The notes under the pieces: model-generated
What the model was told of the DNA's origin: nothing
Database searches by the model: none
Seen by the model: the letters and a program-made list of their open reading frames with translations, nothing else
Made by a program: the position numbers and the translations under genes
Source of the DNA: Hymenobacter sp. BRD67
GTDB lineage: Bacteria; Bacteroidota; Bacteroidia; Cytophagales; Hymenobacteraceae
Direction of reading: 5' to 3'
Length of the DNA stretch: 64,000 nucleotides
Assembly: GCF_013256425.1 (NCBI RefSeq)
Contig: NZ_CP053904.1
Span: forward strand, 2,790,001-2,854,000
In this document: piece after piece, positions 29,742-38,762 of the stretch
How the letters are laid out: each line of letters opens with the position of its first letter
Numbering within the stretch: position 1 is the first letter of the stretch

Positions 29742-29772
29742 TTGCACCAAGCCAAAAAAAGCCGTATCTTTG
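29742..29772 (+). promoter_or_regulatory. Promoter of the rimP-nusA operon
   Basis: TTG (29742-29744), a 20-bp spacer and TATCTTTG (29765-29772) match the Bacteroidota promoter. The predicted start near 29779 leaves a ~68-nt leader that contains a terminator-like hairpin. Confidence 0.75.
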
Positions 29773-29796
29773 CCCCAGAAATTGGTATTCAATCTG

Positions 29797-29827
29797 AAAA
29801 GAGGGACGCGCAGTCCCCTCTTTTTTT
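29797..29827 (+). terminator. Terminator-like hairpin in the rimP leader (possible attenuator)
   Basis: GAGGGAC (29801-29807) pairs with GTCCCCTC (29813-29820), leaving one unpaired C, and is followed by seven T (29821-29827). It sits after the predicted transcription start and 20 bp before the rimP ATG, so it would act inside the leader. A single missing G in the left arm would make the stem perfect, in keeping with the G/C under-calling seen in genes here. Confidence 0.65.
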
Positions 29828-29846
29828 GCCTTATCCCCCGCCTGTC

Positions 29847-30320
29847 ATGGCTCAATTTGACCGCCACCGCATTCAGCAATTGCTCGCCGACGCCCTCGGC
29901 GACAGTGGCTTATATGTGGTCGACCTCACCGTATCTGACTCGGTGATGCCTAAAATCACCGCGACCCTCGACGGCCCCAATGGGCTCGGCATTCAGGAGT
30001 GCGCCCAGGTAACGCGGCGCCTCAACCGGGGCCTCGAAGAAGCCTACGGCGAGGAGGCCGCGTACTCGCTCGAAGTGACCTCGCCGGGGGCCGACCAGCC
30101 GCTCACCGACCCGCGTCAGTACACGCGCCACATCGGGCGCAGCCTCGCGCTGAAAATGCAGGACGGCATTGAGAAAACCGGCCCGCTGACTGCCGTTACG
30201 TCCGAAGGCATTGAGCTGGAAGAAGTTATTAAAGTACGAACCAAGAAAACCACCCTGCCCGCCGTCTTTATACCTTTCGGGGACATTAAAGAAGCCACAG
30301 TTGTTATCTCCTTTAAATAA
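29847..30320 (+). CDS. rimP: Ribosome maturation factor RimP
   Basis: A 157-residue cytoplasmic protein with the two-domain RimP fold. LYVVDLTVSDSVMPKITATLDGPNGLGIQECAQ covers the N-terminal alpha/beta domain. YSLEVTSPGADQPLTDPRQY holds the conserved SPG turn. The C-terminal SH3-like barrel ends at FIPFGDIKEATVVISFK. It assists 30S subunit assembly. The ATG at 29847 follows the leader hairpin; in-frame codons upstream lie inside the predicted leader. It is followed by nusA, as is usual. Confidence 0.95.
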   Translation: MAQFDRHRIQQLLADALGDSGLYVVDLTVSDSVMPKITATLDGPNGLGIQECAQVTRRLNRGLEEAYGEEAAYSLEVTSPGADQPLTDPRQYTRHIGRSLALKMQDGIEKTGPLTAVTSEGIELEEVIKVRTKKTTLPAVFIPFGDIKEATVVISFK

Positions 30321-30324
30321 ACAG

Positions 30325-30430
30325 TTGTCGTGCTGACGAAGCAGGCATCTTATCACCGCCGCTTTCGTCAGAGTTTCTACTTAATGCCGCGCGGAGGCGA
30401 TAAGGTCCTTCGCCAGCTCAGGATGACCAA
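30325..30430. repeat. Imperfect inverted repeat between rimP and nusA
   Basis: GTCGTGCTGACGAAG...ATCTTATC near 30328-30355 is partly complementary to GATAAGGTCCTTCGCCAGC...ATGAC near 30400-30426. A smaller internal stem CTGACGAAGC/GCTTTCGTCAG is also possible. This has the look of a dispersed intergenic palindromic repeat inserted between two operon genes; it may modulate the mRNA between rimP and nusA. Confidence 0.45.
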
Positions 30431-30435
30431 AAAAC

Positions 30436-31779
30436 ATGAACGCTAACATCCTAATCGAAAACTTCCAGGACTTCGCCAAGAGCCGTAATATCGACCGGCC
30501 CACGATGATGTCCATCCTCGACGACGTGTTTCGGACGATGATTCGGAAGAAGTTTGAGGACGACTCCAACTTCGACGTTATCATTAACCCCGATAACGGC
30601 GACCTGGAAATATGGCGCAACCGTGAAATCGTGGACGACGACTCGGAGGATATCTGGGACCTCGACAAGATTCCGTTGTCGGACGCGCAGAAGATTGAGC
30701 CCGATTTCGAGATTGGCGAATCGGTTGCCGAGCCGATTAAGATTGAGGACTTCGGCCGCCGGGCCGTGCTGCTGGCCCGCCAGACGCTCATTCAGCGCGT
30801 CAAGGATATGGAGCGCGACAACCTGTATCAGAAATACAAAGACCTGGTGGGTGAAATCATCACCGGCGAAGTATATCAGGTATGGAGCCGTGAAGCCCTC
30901 ATTCTCGACAAGGATGAGAACGAGCTGGTGCTGCCCAAGAGCGAGCAGATTCCTAAGGACCGCTACCGCAAAGGCGATACCGTGCGGGCCGTGGTGCACC
31001 GCGTCGACGTGGTGAACGGCTCGCCGAAAGTAATTCTGAGCCGCGCCGCCCCGGCCTTTCTGGAGCGCTTGTTTGAGCAGGAGGTGCCCGAGATTTACGA
31101 TGGCCTCATCAGCATCAAGAACGTGGTGCGCGAGCCCGGCGAGCGCGCCAAAGTAGCCGTCGAGAGCTACGACGAGCGCATCGACCCGGTAGGTGCCTGC
31201 GTGGGCATGAAAGGCTCACGCATTCACCCGGTAGTGCGCGAGCTGATGAACGAGAATATCGACATTATCAACTATACCGACAACCTGGAGCTGTTCATTT
31301 CACGGGCCTTGTCGCCAGCCAAGGTTGGCTCGATGAAAATCAGTGAACAAACCGGCCGGGTTTCGGTGTTTATGAAGCCCGACCAGGTGAGCCTGGCCAT
31401 TGGCCGGGGCGGGGCCAACATCAAGCTGGCCTCGCGGCTGGTAGGCATGGAAATCGACGTATTCCGCGAAGCCACTGACTACGAAGAAGATATTTCCCTC
31501 GACGAATTCAGCGACGAGATTGAGCCCTGGATTATTGCTGAGCTGAAGAAAATCGGCCTCGACACCGGCCGGGCAGTGCTCGCCGTGAAGAAAGACGATA
31601 TCGTACGCCGCACCGAGCTGGAAGAAGAAACCGTGGACGACCTGTACCGCGTCATCCGGCAGGAGTTTGCCGATGATGACAATCTGCCGACCGACGACGC
31701 CGCTGTGGCGGCGACTTCCAACGCAGAAGCAGCTGCCGGCCCAGACACTGACACCGAAAGCGCCCCGGCCGCCCAATGA
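30436..31779 (+). CDS. nusA: Transcription termination/antitermination factor NusA
   Basis: A 447-residue protein. The NusA N-terminal RNA-polymerase-binding domain (MNANILIENFQDFAKSRNID) is followed by an S1 domain (about residues 135-205). KH1 (DPVGACVGMKGSRIHPVVREL) and KH2 (SLAIGRGGANIKLASRLVG) follow. The C-terminal ~70 residues are acidic and Ala-rich with no second acidic-repeat domain of the enterobacterial kind. It binds RNA polymerase and the nascent RNA, tuning pausing and termination, including possibly at its own operon leader. It is separated from rimP by a 115-bp gap containing a repeat. Confidence 0.96.
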   Translation: MNANILIENFQDFAKSRNIDRPTMMSILDDVFRTMIRKKFEDDSNFDVIINPDNGDLEIWRNREIVDDDSEDIWDLDKIPLSDAQKIEPDFEIGESVAEPIKIEDFGRRAVLLARQTLIQRVKDMERDNLYQKYKDLVGEIITGEVYQVWSREALILDKDENELVLPKSEQIPKDRYRKGDTVRAVVHRVDVVNGSPKVILSRAAPAFLERLFEQEVPEIYDGLISIKNVVREPGERAKVAVESYDERIDPVGACVGMKGSRIHPVVRELMNENIDIINYTDNLELFISRALSPAKVGSMKISEQTGRVSVFMKPDQVSLAIGRGGANIKLASRLVGMEIDVFREATDYEEDISLDEFSDEIEPWIIAELKKIGLDTGRAVLAVKKDDIVRRTELEEETVDDLYRVIRQEFADDDNLPTDDAAVAATSNAEAAAGPDTDTESAPAAQ

Positions 31780-31809
31780 GGGCCGGGGCCGACCGCCAGC
31801 GGGTAGCAT

Positions 31810-31859
31810 ATTAAATCAAGCCAGTAGGCTTGACTTATAGCCTGCTGGCCAGATTTAAT
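31810..31859 (+). repeat. Two-part hairpin between nusA and infB
   Basis: ATTAAATC (31810-31817) pairs with GATTTAAT (31852-31859). Inside it CCAGTAGGCT pairs with AGCCTGCTGG with one G-T pair, around an 8-nt loop. It directly precedes the infB -7 element, so it may end nusA transcripts or act at the infB promoter. Confidence 0.55.
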
Positions 31860-31862
31860 CTT

Positions 31863-31870
31863 TACCTTTG
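31863..31870 (+). promoter_or_regulatory. Predicted -7 element of infB
   Basis: TACCTTTG matches TAnnTTTG and lies 34 bp ahead of the infB start codon. No TTG lies at the expected -33 position, so infB may be partly co-transcribed with nusA. Confidence 0.5.
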
Positions 31871-31903
31871 CACCCTGAACGTAATCGTTCGCGACATATT
31901 AGA

Positions 31904-34900
31904 ATGGCGGAAGCAACCCCGAAACGGCTACTACAGGCGGCCAAAGACCTGAATATTGGCATCGACCGGGCCGTCGAGGCCCTTTCCCGCAAAGGGATTG
32001 CGGTAGAGAATAAGCCTACTACCAAGCTCACCAGTGAGCAGGTAGGGCTACTGGAAAAAGAATTTGCCGCTTCCGCACAGGATAAACAGGAAGCCCAGCG
32101 CCACACGCAGGCCCGTCGCCAAAGCGAGCTGAACGCGCAGGCCCAGGCCGTCGTACCTAAGCCCGCGCCGGTAGCCCCGCCGGCACCCAAGCCCGCACCG
32201 GTAGCGGCGCCCGTTGCTGCCCCCGTGCCCGTGGCAGCTCCCATTTTGCCAGTACCAGCAGCAGCTCCGGCCCCAACACCAGCCCCCGCAGCAGAAGCAC
32301 CGGCGCCGGCAGTAGCACCGGCGCAACCCGAGTCGGTAGCGCCCGAGGCTCCTAAAACGCCCGGCCTCAAAGTAATGGGTAAGATTGAGCTGGATAAGAA
32401 AGGCCGGGTTATCCCGGTCCGCCCGCCGGCTCCCGCTCCGGTTGCCGCACCAGCTCCGGCTCCGGTTGCCGAGGTAAAACCAGCGCCAGCCCCGCAACCT
32501 GCTCCCGCTCCGGTAGCAGCACCGGTTGCCGCTGCTCCGGCACCAGCCGCCGCTCCGGTGGCTGCCGCAGCGCCAGCGCCAGCACCGGCTGTTGCCAGCG
32601 CACCGGCACCCGTAGCAGCAGCTCCGGCACCTGCGCCAGAAGCACCAGCTACCCCCGATGCCCCCGCTGGCGAAGAAGGCACTATTGTAGCCAAGGCCGA
32701 CCAGCTGAAAGGCCTGACGGTACTCGGCAAGATTCAGCTCCCGCTCGATTCGAGTCGGCGCGGACCGGGCGGCCGTGGCCCCCGGCCCGTGGCTTCGTCC
32801 GACGTCCGCAAGAGTGGCGTGGGCACCAACAACCAGAAAAAGCGCCAGCGCCTGCCGGCCCCCGGCCAGCCGGGTGGCAATACGGCGGGTACCGGCCAGC
32901 AGGGTGGCGGCTACCAAGGGAATCGTCCCAGTGGTGGACCGGGCCAGGGTGGTAATCGCCCCGGCGGTCCCGGGCAGGGCAACCGGCCCGGTGGGCCAGG
33001 CCAGGGTAATCGCCCCGGTGGGCCCGGCCAGGGCAACAATCGCCCCAGCACCCCGCAGCCCGCGCTTACGCCTGAGCAGAACGACAAGCAGATTCAGGAG
33101 CAAATCAAGGCTACGCTGGCGAAGCTGAGCGGTGGCAAAAACAACGCCGCCGCTAACCGCGCCAAGTATCGCCGCGATAAGCGGGGTATGGCAGCCGAAG
33201 AGCGCGAAGCCCTGCGTGCGCAGAATGAGCTTGATGCTAAAACCCTGAAGCTCACCGAGTTTATTTCCGCCAACGACCTTGCGTCGTTGATGGACGTGAA
33301 CGTGAACGAGGTTATCAAAGTGTGCCTGGGTATGGGGATGTTCGTCTCCATCAACCAGCGCCTCGATGCCGAAGCCATCACGGTGATTGCCGACGAGTTT
33401 GGCTACGACGTCGAGTTCCTGTCGGCCGAAGAGGACGAGGAGCCCATCGACATGACCGATGCGCCGGAAGACCTGCAGCCCCGTGCGCCTATCGTGACCA
33501 TCATGGGCCACGTCGACCACGGCAAAACATCGCTTTTGGACTATATTCGCGAAGCAAGCGTGGCCAAAGGTGAAGCCGGCGGTATTACGCAGCACATCGG
33601 GGCCTACGAGGTACGCACCAAGTCGGGCAACCCGATTACGTTCCTTGATACGCCGGGTCACGAGGCCTTTACCGCCATGCGGGCCCGTGGGGCCAAGGTC
33701 ACGGATATTGCCATTATCGTTATCGCGGCCGACGACTCGGTGATGCCCCAGACCAAGGAGGCCATCAACCACGCGCAGGCAGCCGGCGTACCGATTATCA
33801 TTGCCATCAACAAGATTGATAAGCCCGCCGCTAACTCGGAGAAAATCCGCGAAGAGCTTTCGCAGATGAATATTCTGGTGGAAGAGTGGGGCGGCAAGTA
33901 CCAGAGCCAGGAAGTATCGGCCAAGTCGGGTATCGGCGTAGACGATTTGCTGGAAAAAGTATTGCTCGAAGCCGAGCTACTCGACCTCAAAGCCAACCCC
34001 GACCGCAACGCGGTAGGAACGGTTATCGAAGCCGAGCTGGACAAAGGCCGGGGCTATGTTACCACTGTGCTGGTGCAGACCGGCACGCTCAACGTAGGCG
34101 ATATCGTACTGGCCGGCCCGCACTACGGCCGCGTAAAAGCGATGACCGACTACCGCGGGAAGAAGAAGAAAGTAGCCGGCCCGGCCACTCCGGTGCAGGT
34201 GCTTGGTCTAACCGGCGCCCCGCAGGCCGGTGACCGTATTCAGGTGATGGAAACGGAGCGCGAAGCCCGTGAGCTGGCTACCCAGCGCCAGCAGCTGGCC
34301 CGCGAACAGAGCATCCGTACCAAAAAGCACATTACGCTGGATGAGATTGGGCGCCGCCTGGCTATTGGCTCGTTTAAAGAGCTCAATATCCTGGTAAAAG
34401 GCGACGTAGACGGTTCGGTAGAAGCCCTCTCCGACTCGCTGCTGAAGCTGAGCACGCCCGAAGTGAAGGTGAACATCCTGAGCAAAGGCGTAGGTGCCAT
34501 CTCCGAAAGCGACGTGCTGCTAGCTTCGGCCTCCGATGCCATCATTATCGGCTTCCAGGTGCGGCCCTCGCAAAGCGCGCGGCGCCTTGCCGAGCAGGAG
34601 CAGATTGACGTACGCCTGTATTCCATCATCTACAACGCCATTAATGAGGTGAAGGACGCGATGGAAGGCATGCTGGCGCCTACCGTGCAGGAGATGGTGG
34701 TGGCCAATGCCGAAGTGCGGCAGGTATTCAACATCACCAAAGTCGGCGTCATTGCCGGCTGCATGGTTACGGACGGCACGTTTACCCGCAAAACCCGCGT
34801 GCGGGTGGTGCGCAACGGTATCGTACAGTACACGGGAGAGATTCAGGACCTTAAGCGCTTCAAGGACGATGTTTCGGAAGTACGCCAGGGTTACGAATGC

Positions 34901-34987
34901 GGTATCTCGGTGAAAAACTTCCACGACTTGCAGGAAGGCGACAACATCGAAGGTTTCGAAGAGCAGGAAATCAAGCGCAAGCTGTAA
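31904..34987 (+). CDS. infB: Translation initiation factor IF-2
   Basis: A 1027-residue protein. The short N-terminal IF2N helix domain ([21 protein letters not shown]) is followed by ~230 residues very rich in Ala and Pro, then a Gly/Pro/Asn/Arg tandem repeat (about 345-385). A second IF2N domain precedes the GTPase: G1 [11 protein letters not shown] near residue 534, G3 DTPGHEAF, G4 NKID. Domains II, III and the C-terminal fMet-tRNA-binding barrel end the protein. The ATG at 31904 gives [10 protein letters not shown], matching the family start. The long low-complexity linker is unusual for its composition, though such linkers vary widely. Confidence 0.96.
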   Translation: MAEATPKRLLQAAKDLNIGIDRAVEALSRKGIAVENKPTTKLTSEQVGLLEKEFAASAQDKQEAQRHTQARRQSELNAQAQAVVPKPAPVAPPAPKPAPVAAPVAAPVPVAAPILPVPAAAPAPTPAPAAEAPAPAVAPAQPESVAPEAPKTPGLKVMGKIELDKKGRVIPVRPPAPAPVAAPAPAPVAEVKPAPAPQPAPAPVAAPVAAAPAPAAAPVAAAAPAPAPAVASAPAPVAAAPAPAPEAPATPDAPAGEEGTIVAKADQLKGLTVLGKIQLPLDSSRRGPGGRGPRPVASSDVRKSGVGTNNQKKRQRLPAPGQPGGNTAGTGQQGGGYQGNRPSGGPGQGGNRPGGPGQGNRPGGPGQGNRPGGPGQGNNRPSTPQPALTPEQNDKQIQEQIKATLAKLSGGKNNAAANRAKYRRDKRGMAAEEREALRAQNELDAKTLKLTEFISANDLASLMDVNVNEVIKVCLGMGMFVSINQRLDAEAITVIADEFGYDVEFLSAEEDEEPIDMTDAPEDLQPRAPIVTIMGHVDHGKTSLLDYIREASVAKGEAGGITQHIGAYEVRTKSGNPITFLDTPGHEAFTAMRARGAKVTDIAIIVIAADDSVMPQTKEAINHAQAAGVPIIIAINKIDKPAANSEKIREELSQMNILVEEWGGKYQSQEVSAKSGIGVDDLLEKVLLEAELLDLKANPDRNAVGTVIEAELDKGRGYVTTVLVQTGTLNVGDIVLAGPHYGRVKAMTDYRGKKKKVAGPATPVQVLGLTGAPQAGDRIQVMETEREARELATQRQQLAREQSIRTKKHITLDEIGRRLAIGSFKELNILVKGDVDGSVEALSDSLLKLSTPEVKVNILSKGVGAISESDVLLASASDAIIIGFQVRPSQSARRLAEQEQIDVRLYSIIYNAINEVKDAMEGMLAPTVQEMVVANAEVRQVFNITKVGVIAGCMVTDGTFTRKTRVRVVRNGIVQYTGEIQDLKRFKDDVSEVRQGYECGISVKNFHDLQEGDNIEGFEEQEIKRKL
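32930..33050 (+). repeat. Tandem repeat in infB coding GGPGQGNRP units
   Basis: About four or five consecutive ~27-bp units encode GGPGQGNRP or close variants within the IF-2 linker. The array is coding and in frame. Such units can change copy number by slippage. Confidence 0.7.
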
Positions 34988-35021
34988 TTCAGAATTACAG
35001 CCCGCCCTTTCGGGCCGCTTC

Positions 35022-35069
35022 TATCCCACAAAAAAGGCCACTCGCATGAGTGGCCTTTTTTGTGGGATA
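35022..35069. terminator. Strong bidirectional terminator after infB
   Basis: A perfect 22-bp stem (35022-35043 with 35048-35069) around the loop GCAT, containing A6 and T6 tracts on opposite arms. It lies between infB and the convergent minus-strand gene at 35138, so it can serve both. Confidence 0.9.
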
Positions 35070-35137
35070 AGGTTTGGAAACACACTTACAGAAAGCGGCC
35101 ACTGTTGGCTGAAGCCGCTAAATACCCGGTTGAAATG

Positions 35138-35566
35138 CTAGAAAAAAAGAAACTTCTTTTTGCGCCCGTGGTCGTGCACCAATGGCTTGCCGGTGGTGTG
35201 AGCGCCCATTACCACGCGGCGCGAAACGCCTTTCTGCTGCTCCTGGCCTGGTAGCGCCTTAAACTTGCGCACGGTAAACGACCCGTTATTTTTATCGAGT
35301 TGGCGATATGGGCCGCCTTTTTCAACCCCAAAGCTGGTGTTGCCGGTACGGGCCTCCAGCACTTGCAGCTGCTGGTCGCGGGCAGCATCTTCGGGGCTCA
35401 TCTGCTGCTGGCGGCGCGTACGGGCGGCATCGGGGCTGCTGGCCGAGGCTGGCCGCGCCGGTGTGCCCGGAGCCGGAAAGTTGGGCGCGGCCGATTGTGC
35501 CTGTACGGGGGCCGAAAGCAGCAACGCCATCATAGCCAGTGGCGCGGAAACAACTAGTTTTTTCAC
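35138..35566 (-). CDS. Small secreted protein of unknown function
   Basis: A 142-residue protein with a clear signal peptide (MKKLVVSAPLAMMALLLSAP, cleaved near VQAQ). The mature part is Pro/Ala/Ser-rich at first, then Gln/Arg-rich (TRRQQQMSPEDAARDQQL), and ends in a basic stretch HGRKKKFLFF. No known domain is recognised. It stands alone, convergent with infB across a strong terminator. Codon and base use look like those of the neighbours. Confidence 0.6.
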   Translation of the reverse strand: MKKLVVSAPLAMMALLLSAPVQAQSAAPNFPAPGTPARPASASSPDAARTRRQQQMSPEDAARDQQLQVLEARTGNTSFGVEKGGPYRQLDKNNGSFTVRKFKALPGQEQQKGVSRRVVMGAHTTGKPLVHDHGRKKKFLFF

Positions 35567-35657
35567 TGATTAGAATAGAATAGGCAAAGAAGCGGGTAGC
35601 AATAGTATAGGAATGTCGGACCGGAAATGGAAGTTCCGGCCCGGCTTAGCCAAGCAG

Positions 35658-36077
35658 TTAGCGCGTGCGGAGCGCGTCCAGAATTTCGGTCAGCAATTCC
35701 TGGTCACGGGTAACAACCGGGGCCGCTACAACTACCGGAACGGGCTTTTTGAAGCGGTTGGCCATCTTCACTACCCAAAAAATGACGAAGGCAATAATAA
35801 GAAAGTAGATGACGGCATTGATAAAGTTGCCGTAGCTTACTACGGCGGCTTTCGCATCCTGGGCGGCTTTGAGCGTGTCGTAATGGTGGCCGTTGATAGC
35901 AAAGAACTTCTCTTTGAAGTCGACCCCACTCGTGAATACGCTTAAGATAGGCATGATAATATCGTCGGTCAGCGAGGTGACGATTTTGCCGAAGGCGCCA
36001 CCGATGATAACGCCAACGGCGAGGTCGAGTACATTTCCCTTGGAAATAAACTGTTTGAACTCAGAGACAAAGCTCAT
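35658..36077 (-). CDS. mscL: Large-conductance mechanosensitive channel MscL
   Basis: A 139-residue inner-membrane protein. FKQFISKGNVLDLAVGVIIGGAFGKIV is the amphipathic N-terminus plus TM1, the pore-lining helix. TM2 lies around residues 85-110 (FINAVIYFLIIAFVIFWVV). A charged C-terminal helix (RDQELLTEILDALRTR) ends it. It forms a homopentamer that opens under membrane tension to release solutes on osmotic downshock. Length is typical of the family. It stands alone on the minus strand, and no promoter was recognised. Confidence 0.95.
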   Translation of the reverse strand: MSFVSEFKQFISKGNVLDLAVGVIIGGAFGKIVTSLTDDIIMPILSVFTSGVDFKEKFFAINGHHYDTLKAAQDAKAAVVSYGNFINAVIYFLIIAFVIFWVVKMANRFKKPVPVVVAAPVVTRDQELLTEILDALRTR

Positions 36078-36271
36078 GGGATTAGTGAAAAAAGGTGAAA
36101 AGAATAGTGTAGCGCCGGCTGATAAGCCTTACTTAAGCGAGCCAATATAGCTGGCTGCCACAAAGTTTGGCGCAATATGCCAGCGATTAGCCAGTATTTC
36201 GCCCTATGCGTGCTTTTAGCCCACGAACCCGGGCTGCGAGGAGATAAGCCTGATGGGCTGGCTACCTGCCG

Positions 36272-36279
36272 TACCTTTG
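36272..36279 (+). promoter_or_regulatory. Predicted -7 element of the enoyl-CoA hydratase gene
   Basis: TACCTTTG matches TAnnTTTG, 34 bp before the start codon at 36314. No TTG is found 20 bp upstream. Confidence 0.5.
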
Positions 36280-36313
36280 GCGGCTACGCTTTTTGCCCAC
36301 CAACTGCTACTTT

Positions 36314-37108
36314 ATGGCGACTTCGTTTGAAAACCTGCTGTATGAACTGGATGCTGATTCCGGCATCCTAACTATCACGCTTAACCGCCCGGCCAAGCTA
36401 AACGCCCTGAACGCGGCCACTATCGGCGAGCTGGGGGTGGCAATTGAGCAGGCCCGGGCCGATGCGGCGGTGCGCGGCATCCTGCTTACGGGCAGCGGCG
36501 AGAAGGCTTTTGTAGCGGGGGCCGATATTGCCGAGCTGGCGGCCCTTAGCGGCCCGGACGCACAAGCGGCCGCTAGCCGGGGCCAGGCCGTGTTTCGTCG
36601 CTTCGAAACCAGCCCCAAGCCCGTGGTAGCCGCCGTAAATGGCTTTGCGCTGGGCGGCGGCTGCGAACTGGCCATGGCCTGCCACATTCGGGTAGCTTCC
36701 GAAAATGCCCGCTTCGGCCAGCCCGAGGTAAACCTGGGCTTGCTGCCCGGCTACGGCGGCACCCAGCGTCTGGTGCAACTGGTAGGCAAGGGCAAGGCCC
36801 TGGAGCTGCTGCTCACGGCCGACCAGCTAAAAGCTGAGGAAGCCCTGCGCCTGGGCCTGGCCAACCACGTTGTGCCACTGCCCGAGCTGCTGGCGTTCAG
36901 CAAAAACCTGCTGCGCAAGATTCTGAGCAAAGCACCCTTGGCAGTTGGCCTGACAATCGACTGCGTCAATACATTTTTTGAGGAGGGAGGCCAGGCTGGC
37001 TACGCAGCCGAAGCCAGCGCCTTTGGCCAGGCATTTGGCACGGCCGACTTTAAGGAAGGCACGGCAGCCTTCCTGGAAAAGCGCCCGGCAGTGTTCAAGG
37101 GGAAGTAG
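36314..37108 (+). CDS. Enoyl-CoA hydratase/isomerase family protein
   Basis: A 264-residue crotonase-fold protein. The first oxyanion-hole segment (GEKAFVAGADIAEL) and the second (FALGGGCELAMACHIRVAS) are present. Both catalytic glutamates are kept, in GGGCELA and FGQPEVNLGLLPGYGGTQR, which favours true hydratase activity: addition of water to trans-2-enoyl-CoA in fatty-acid or amino-acid breakdown. The start at 36314 (MATSFENLLYEL) is preferred over one 7 codons upstream because it is closer to family length and further from the -7 element. No other beta-oxidation gene is adjacent, so the pathway is not fixed by context. Confidence 0.9.
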   Translation: MATSFENLLYELDADSGILTITLNRPAKLNALNAATIGELGVAIEQARADAAVRGILLTGSGEKAFVAGADIAELAALSGPDAQAAASRGQAVFRRFETSPKPVVAAVNGFALGGGCELAMACHIRVASENARFGQPEVNLGLLPGYGGTQRLVQLVGKGKALELLLTADQLKAEEALRLGLANHVVPLPELLAFSKNLLRKILSKAPLAVGLTIDCVNTFFEEGGQAGYAAEASAFGQAFGTADFKEGTAAFLEKRPAVFKGK

Positions 37109-37207
37109 CAATTGTGGTAAAAATTAAAAATTACCTTCTGGTATTTCAAGGCAACTGCCTCCTTGGCAATTTTTAATTTACAGGCTTTCATTTGTAATCC
37201 GACCTGG

Positions 37208-38722
37208 ATGAGTATTGCGAAAAAGCTGGCCTCCCAAACGGCCATCTACGGCGTCAGCAGCATTGTGGGACGGGTACTTAGCTACCTGCTGGTGCCCATT
37301 TATACCGGGCACTTTTCAGCGGCCGAATACGGCATCGTGACGGGGCTTTACGCCTACGTTTCGTTTCTGAACGTGGTATTCACGTACGGCCTCGAAACCA
37401 CGTTTTTTCGCTTTGCCAACCGGCCGGGCGAAGACCGACGCGCCCTGTATAACCGAACCCTCAGCCTGCTGCTGCTCAGCAGCATAGCGCTCACCCTGCT
37501 GCTGGCGCTGCTGGCCCGGCCCCTGCTGGCGCTGCTGCACCTGCCGCCCGGCCACGAGGAGTACGCGGTTTGGATAGCTCTTATCCTGGGCATGGATGCG
37601 GTTGCAGCGCTGCCCTTCGCTCGCCTACGCCTCGAAAACAAAGCCCGTAAGTTTGCTACCATCCGCCTCACCAACATCTTGCTGTATGTCGGGCTCAACC
37701 TGTTTTTCATAGTGCTGTGCCCGGCGGTAGTGAAAAGCGCGCCCGGCAGTATGCTAGGGTCGCTACGGCCTTTGGTAGCAGCGGTTTACAACCCGAATCT
37801 GGGAGTTGGCTACGTATTTTTATCCAACCTGGCGGCCTCGGCGCTTACCCTGCTGCTGCTGGGCTACGAGCTGCTCGATTTCCGCTTCCAGTGGCCCCGG
37901 CTCGCTTTTCTACAACCCTTGCTAGCCTATGCGCTGCCCCTTATGCTGATGGGCCTCGCCGGAATGGTCAACGAAACCCTCGACCGCATTCTGCTGCCGG
38001 CCTGGCTACCCGAAGGGTTTTACCCCGGCCAGAGCCGGCTGGCCGCCGTGGGTGTGTACGGTGCCTGTTACAAGCTCAGCATATTCATGTCTCTTATTAT
38101 TCAAGCTTTTAGATACGCAGCCGAACCTTTTTTCTTTGCTCAAAGCACGGAGAAGAACTCACCGGCCACCTTCGCGCTGGTGCTGAAATGGTTTACCCTT
38201 TGCTGCACCTTCATTTTTATAGGCATCAGTTTGAATCTCAGCTGGATTGGCCCCTTGTTTCTGCGGCGCCCGGAGTACCTGGCCGGCCTGGGAGTTGTGC
38301 CTGTTCTGTTACTGGCCAACCTGTTTCTGGGCGTGTACTACAACCTATCGGTCTGGTTTAAGCTAACCGATAAAACTTATTTTGGCACCTACATCGGGGC
38401 GGCCGGGGCAGTGCTCACCATCGTGCTCAATTTCATTCTGATACCTGTACTTGGCTATACAGGCAGTGCCTGGGCTACGCTGGCGTGCTATTTTATGATG
38501 GCCGGCATTTGCTGGTGGCTGGGCGAGCGGCACTTCCCGGTGCCCTACCCGGTGGGGCGGCTCCTGCTGTGGCTGCTGGGCGCGGTGGCCCTGGTAGTGG
38601 CGGGCCAGCCGCTCGTGCGGGCGCTGCCCGGCAGTGGCGGCTACGCGCTGGGCCTGGGGCTACCGCTCCTTTTTGCAGCGCTGGTATATGCGCTGGAGGC
38701 ACGGCGCAGCTTACGGGTGTGA
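37208..38722 (+). CDS. Oligosaccharide flippase family protein (MOP superfamily)
   Basis: A 504-residue protein with about 14 hydrophobic membrane segments. The start MSIAKKLASQTAIYGVSSIVGR is typical of Wzx-like polysaccharide exporters, as is LVPIYTGHFSAAEYGIVTGLY. The family flips lipid-linked sugars across the inner membrane. No capsule or O-antigen genes lie beside it, so the substrate is unknown. It ends 15 bp before a terminator hairpin. Confidence 0.88.
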   Translation: MSIAKKLASQTAIYGVSSIVGRVLSYLLVPIYTGHFSAAEYGIVTGLYAYVSFLNVVFTYGLETTFFRFANRPGEDRRALYNRTLSLLLLSSIALTLLLALLARPLLALLHLPPGHEEYAVWIALILGMDAVAALPFARLRLENKARKFATIRLTNILLYVGLNLFFIVLCPAVVKSAPGSMLGSLRPLVAAVYNPNLGVGYVFLSNLAASALTLLLLGYELLDFRFQWPRLAFLQPLLAYALPLMLMGLAGMVNETLDRILLPAWLPEGFYPGQSRLAAVGVYGACYKLSIFMSLIIQAFRYAAEPFFFAQSTEKNSPATFALVLKWFTLCCTFIFIGISLNLSWIGPLFLRRPEYLAGLGVVPVLLLANLFLGVYYNLSVWFKLTDKTYFGTYIGAAGAVLTIVLNFILIPVLGYTGSAWATLACYFMMAGICWWLGERHFPVPYPVGRLLLWLLGAVALVVAGQPLVRALPGSGGYALGLGLPLLFAALVYALEARRSLRV

Positions 38723-38736
38723 GCAGGCAAAAAAAA

Positions 38737-38762
38737 GCATCGAACAATGTCCGATGCCTTTC
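38737..38762. terminator. Intrinsic terminator after the flippase gene
   Basis: GCATCG (38737-38742) pairs with CGATGC (38752-38757) around a 9-nt loop, flanked by A8 upstream and CTTTCT downstream. Likely works for the plus-strand flippase gene. Confidence 0.65.

Noticed and set aside
32930..33050. Short direct repeats resembling a CRISPR array
   Set aside because: The repeats are in frame within infB, contiguous without unique spacers, and encode a low-complexity linker.
32048..33772. 574-codon minus-strand frame opposite infB
   Set aside because: Shadow of the Ala/Pro-rich and GTPase regions of IF-2; the composition (Gly/Arg/Cys-rich) is not protein-like.
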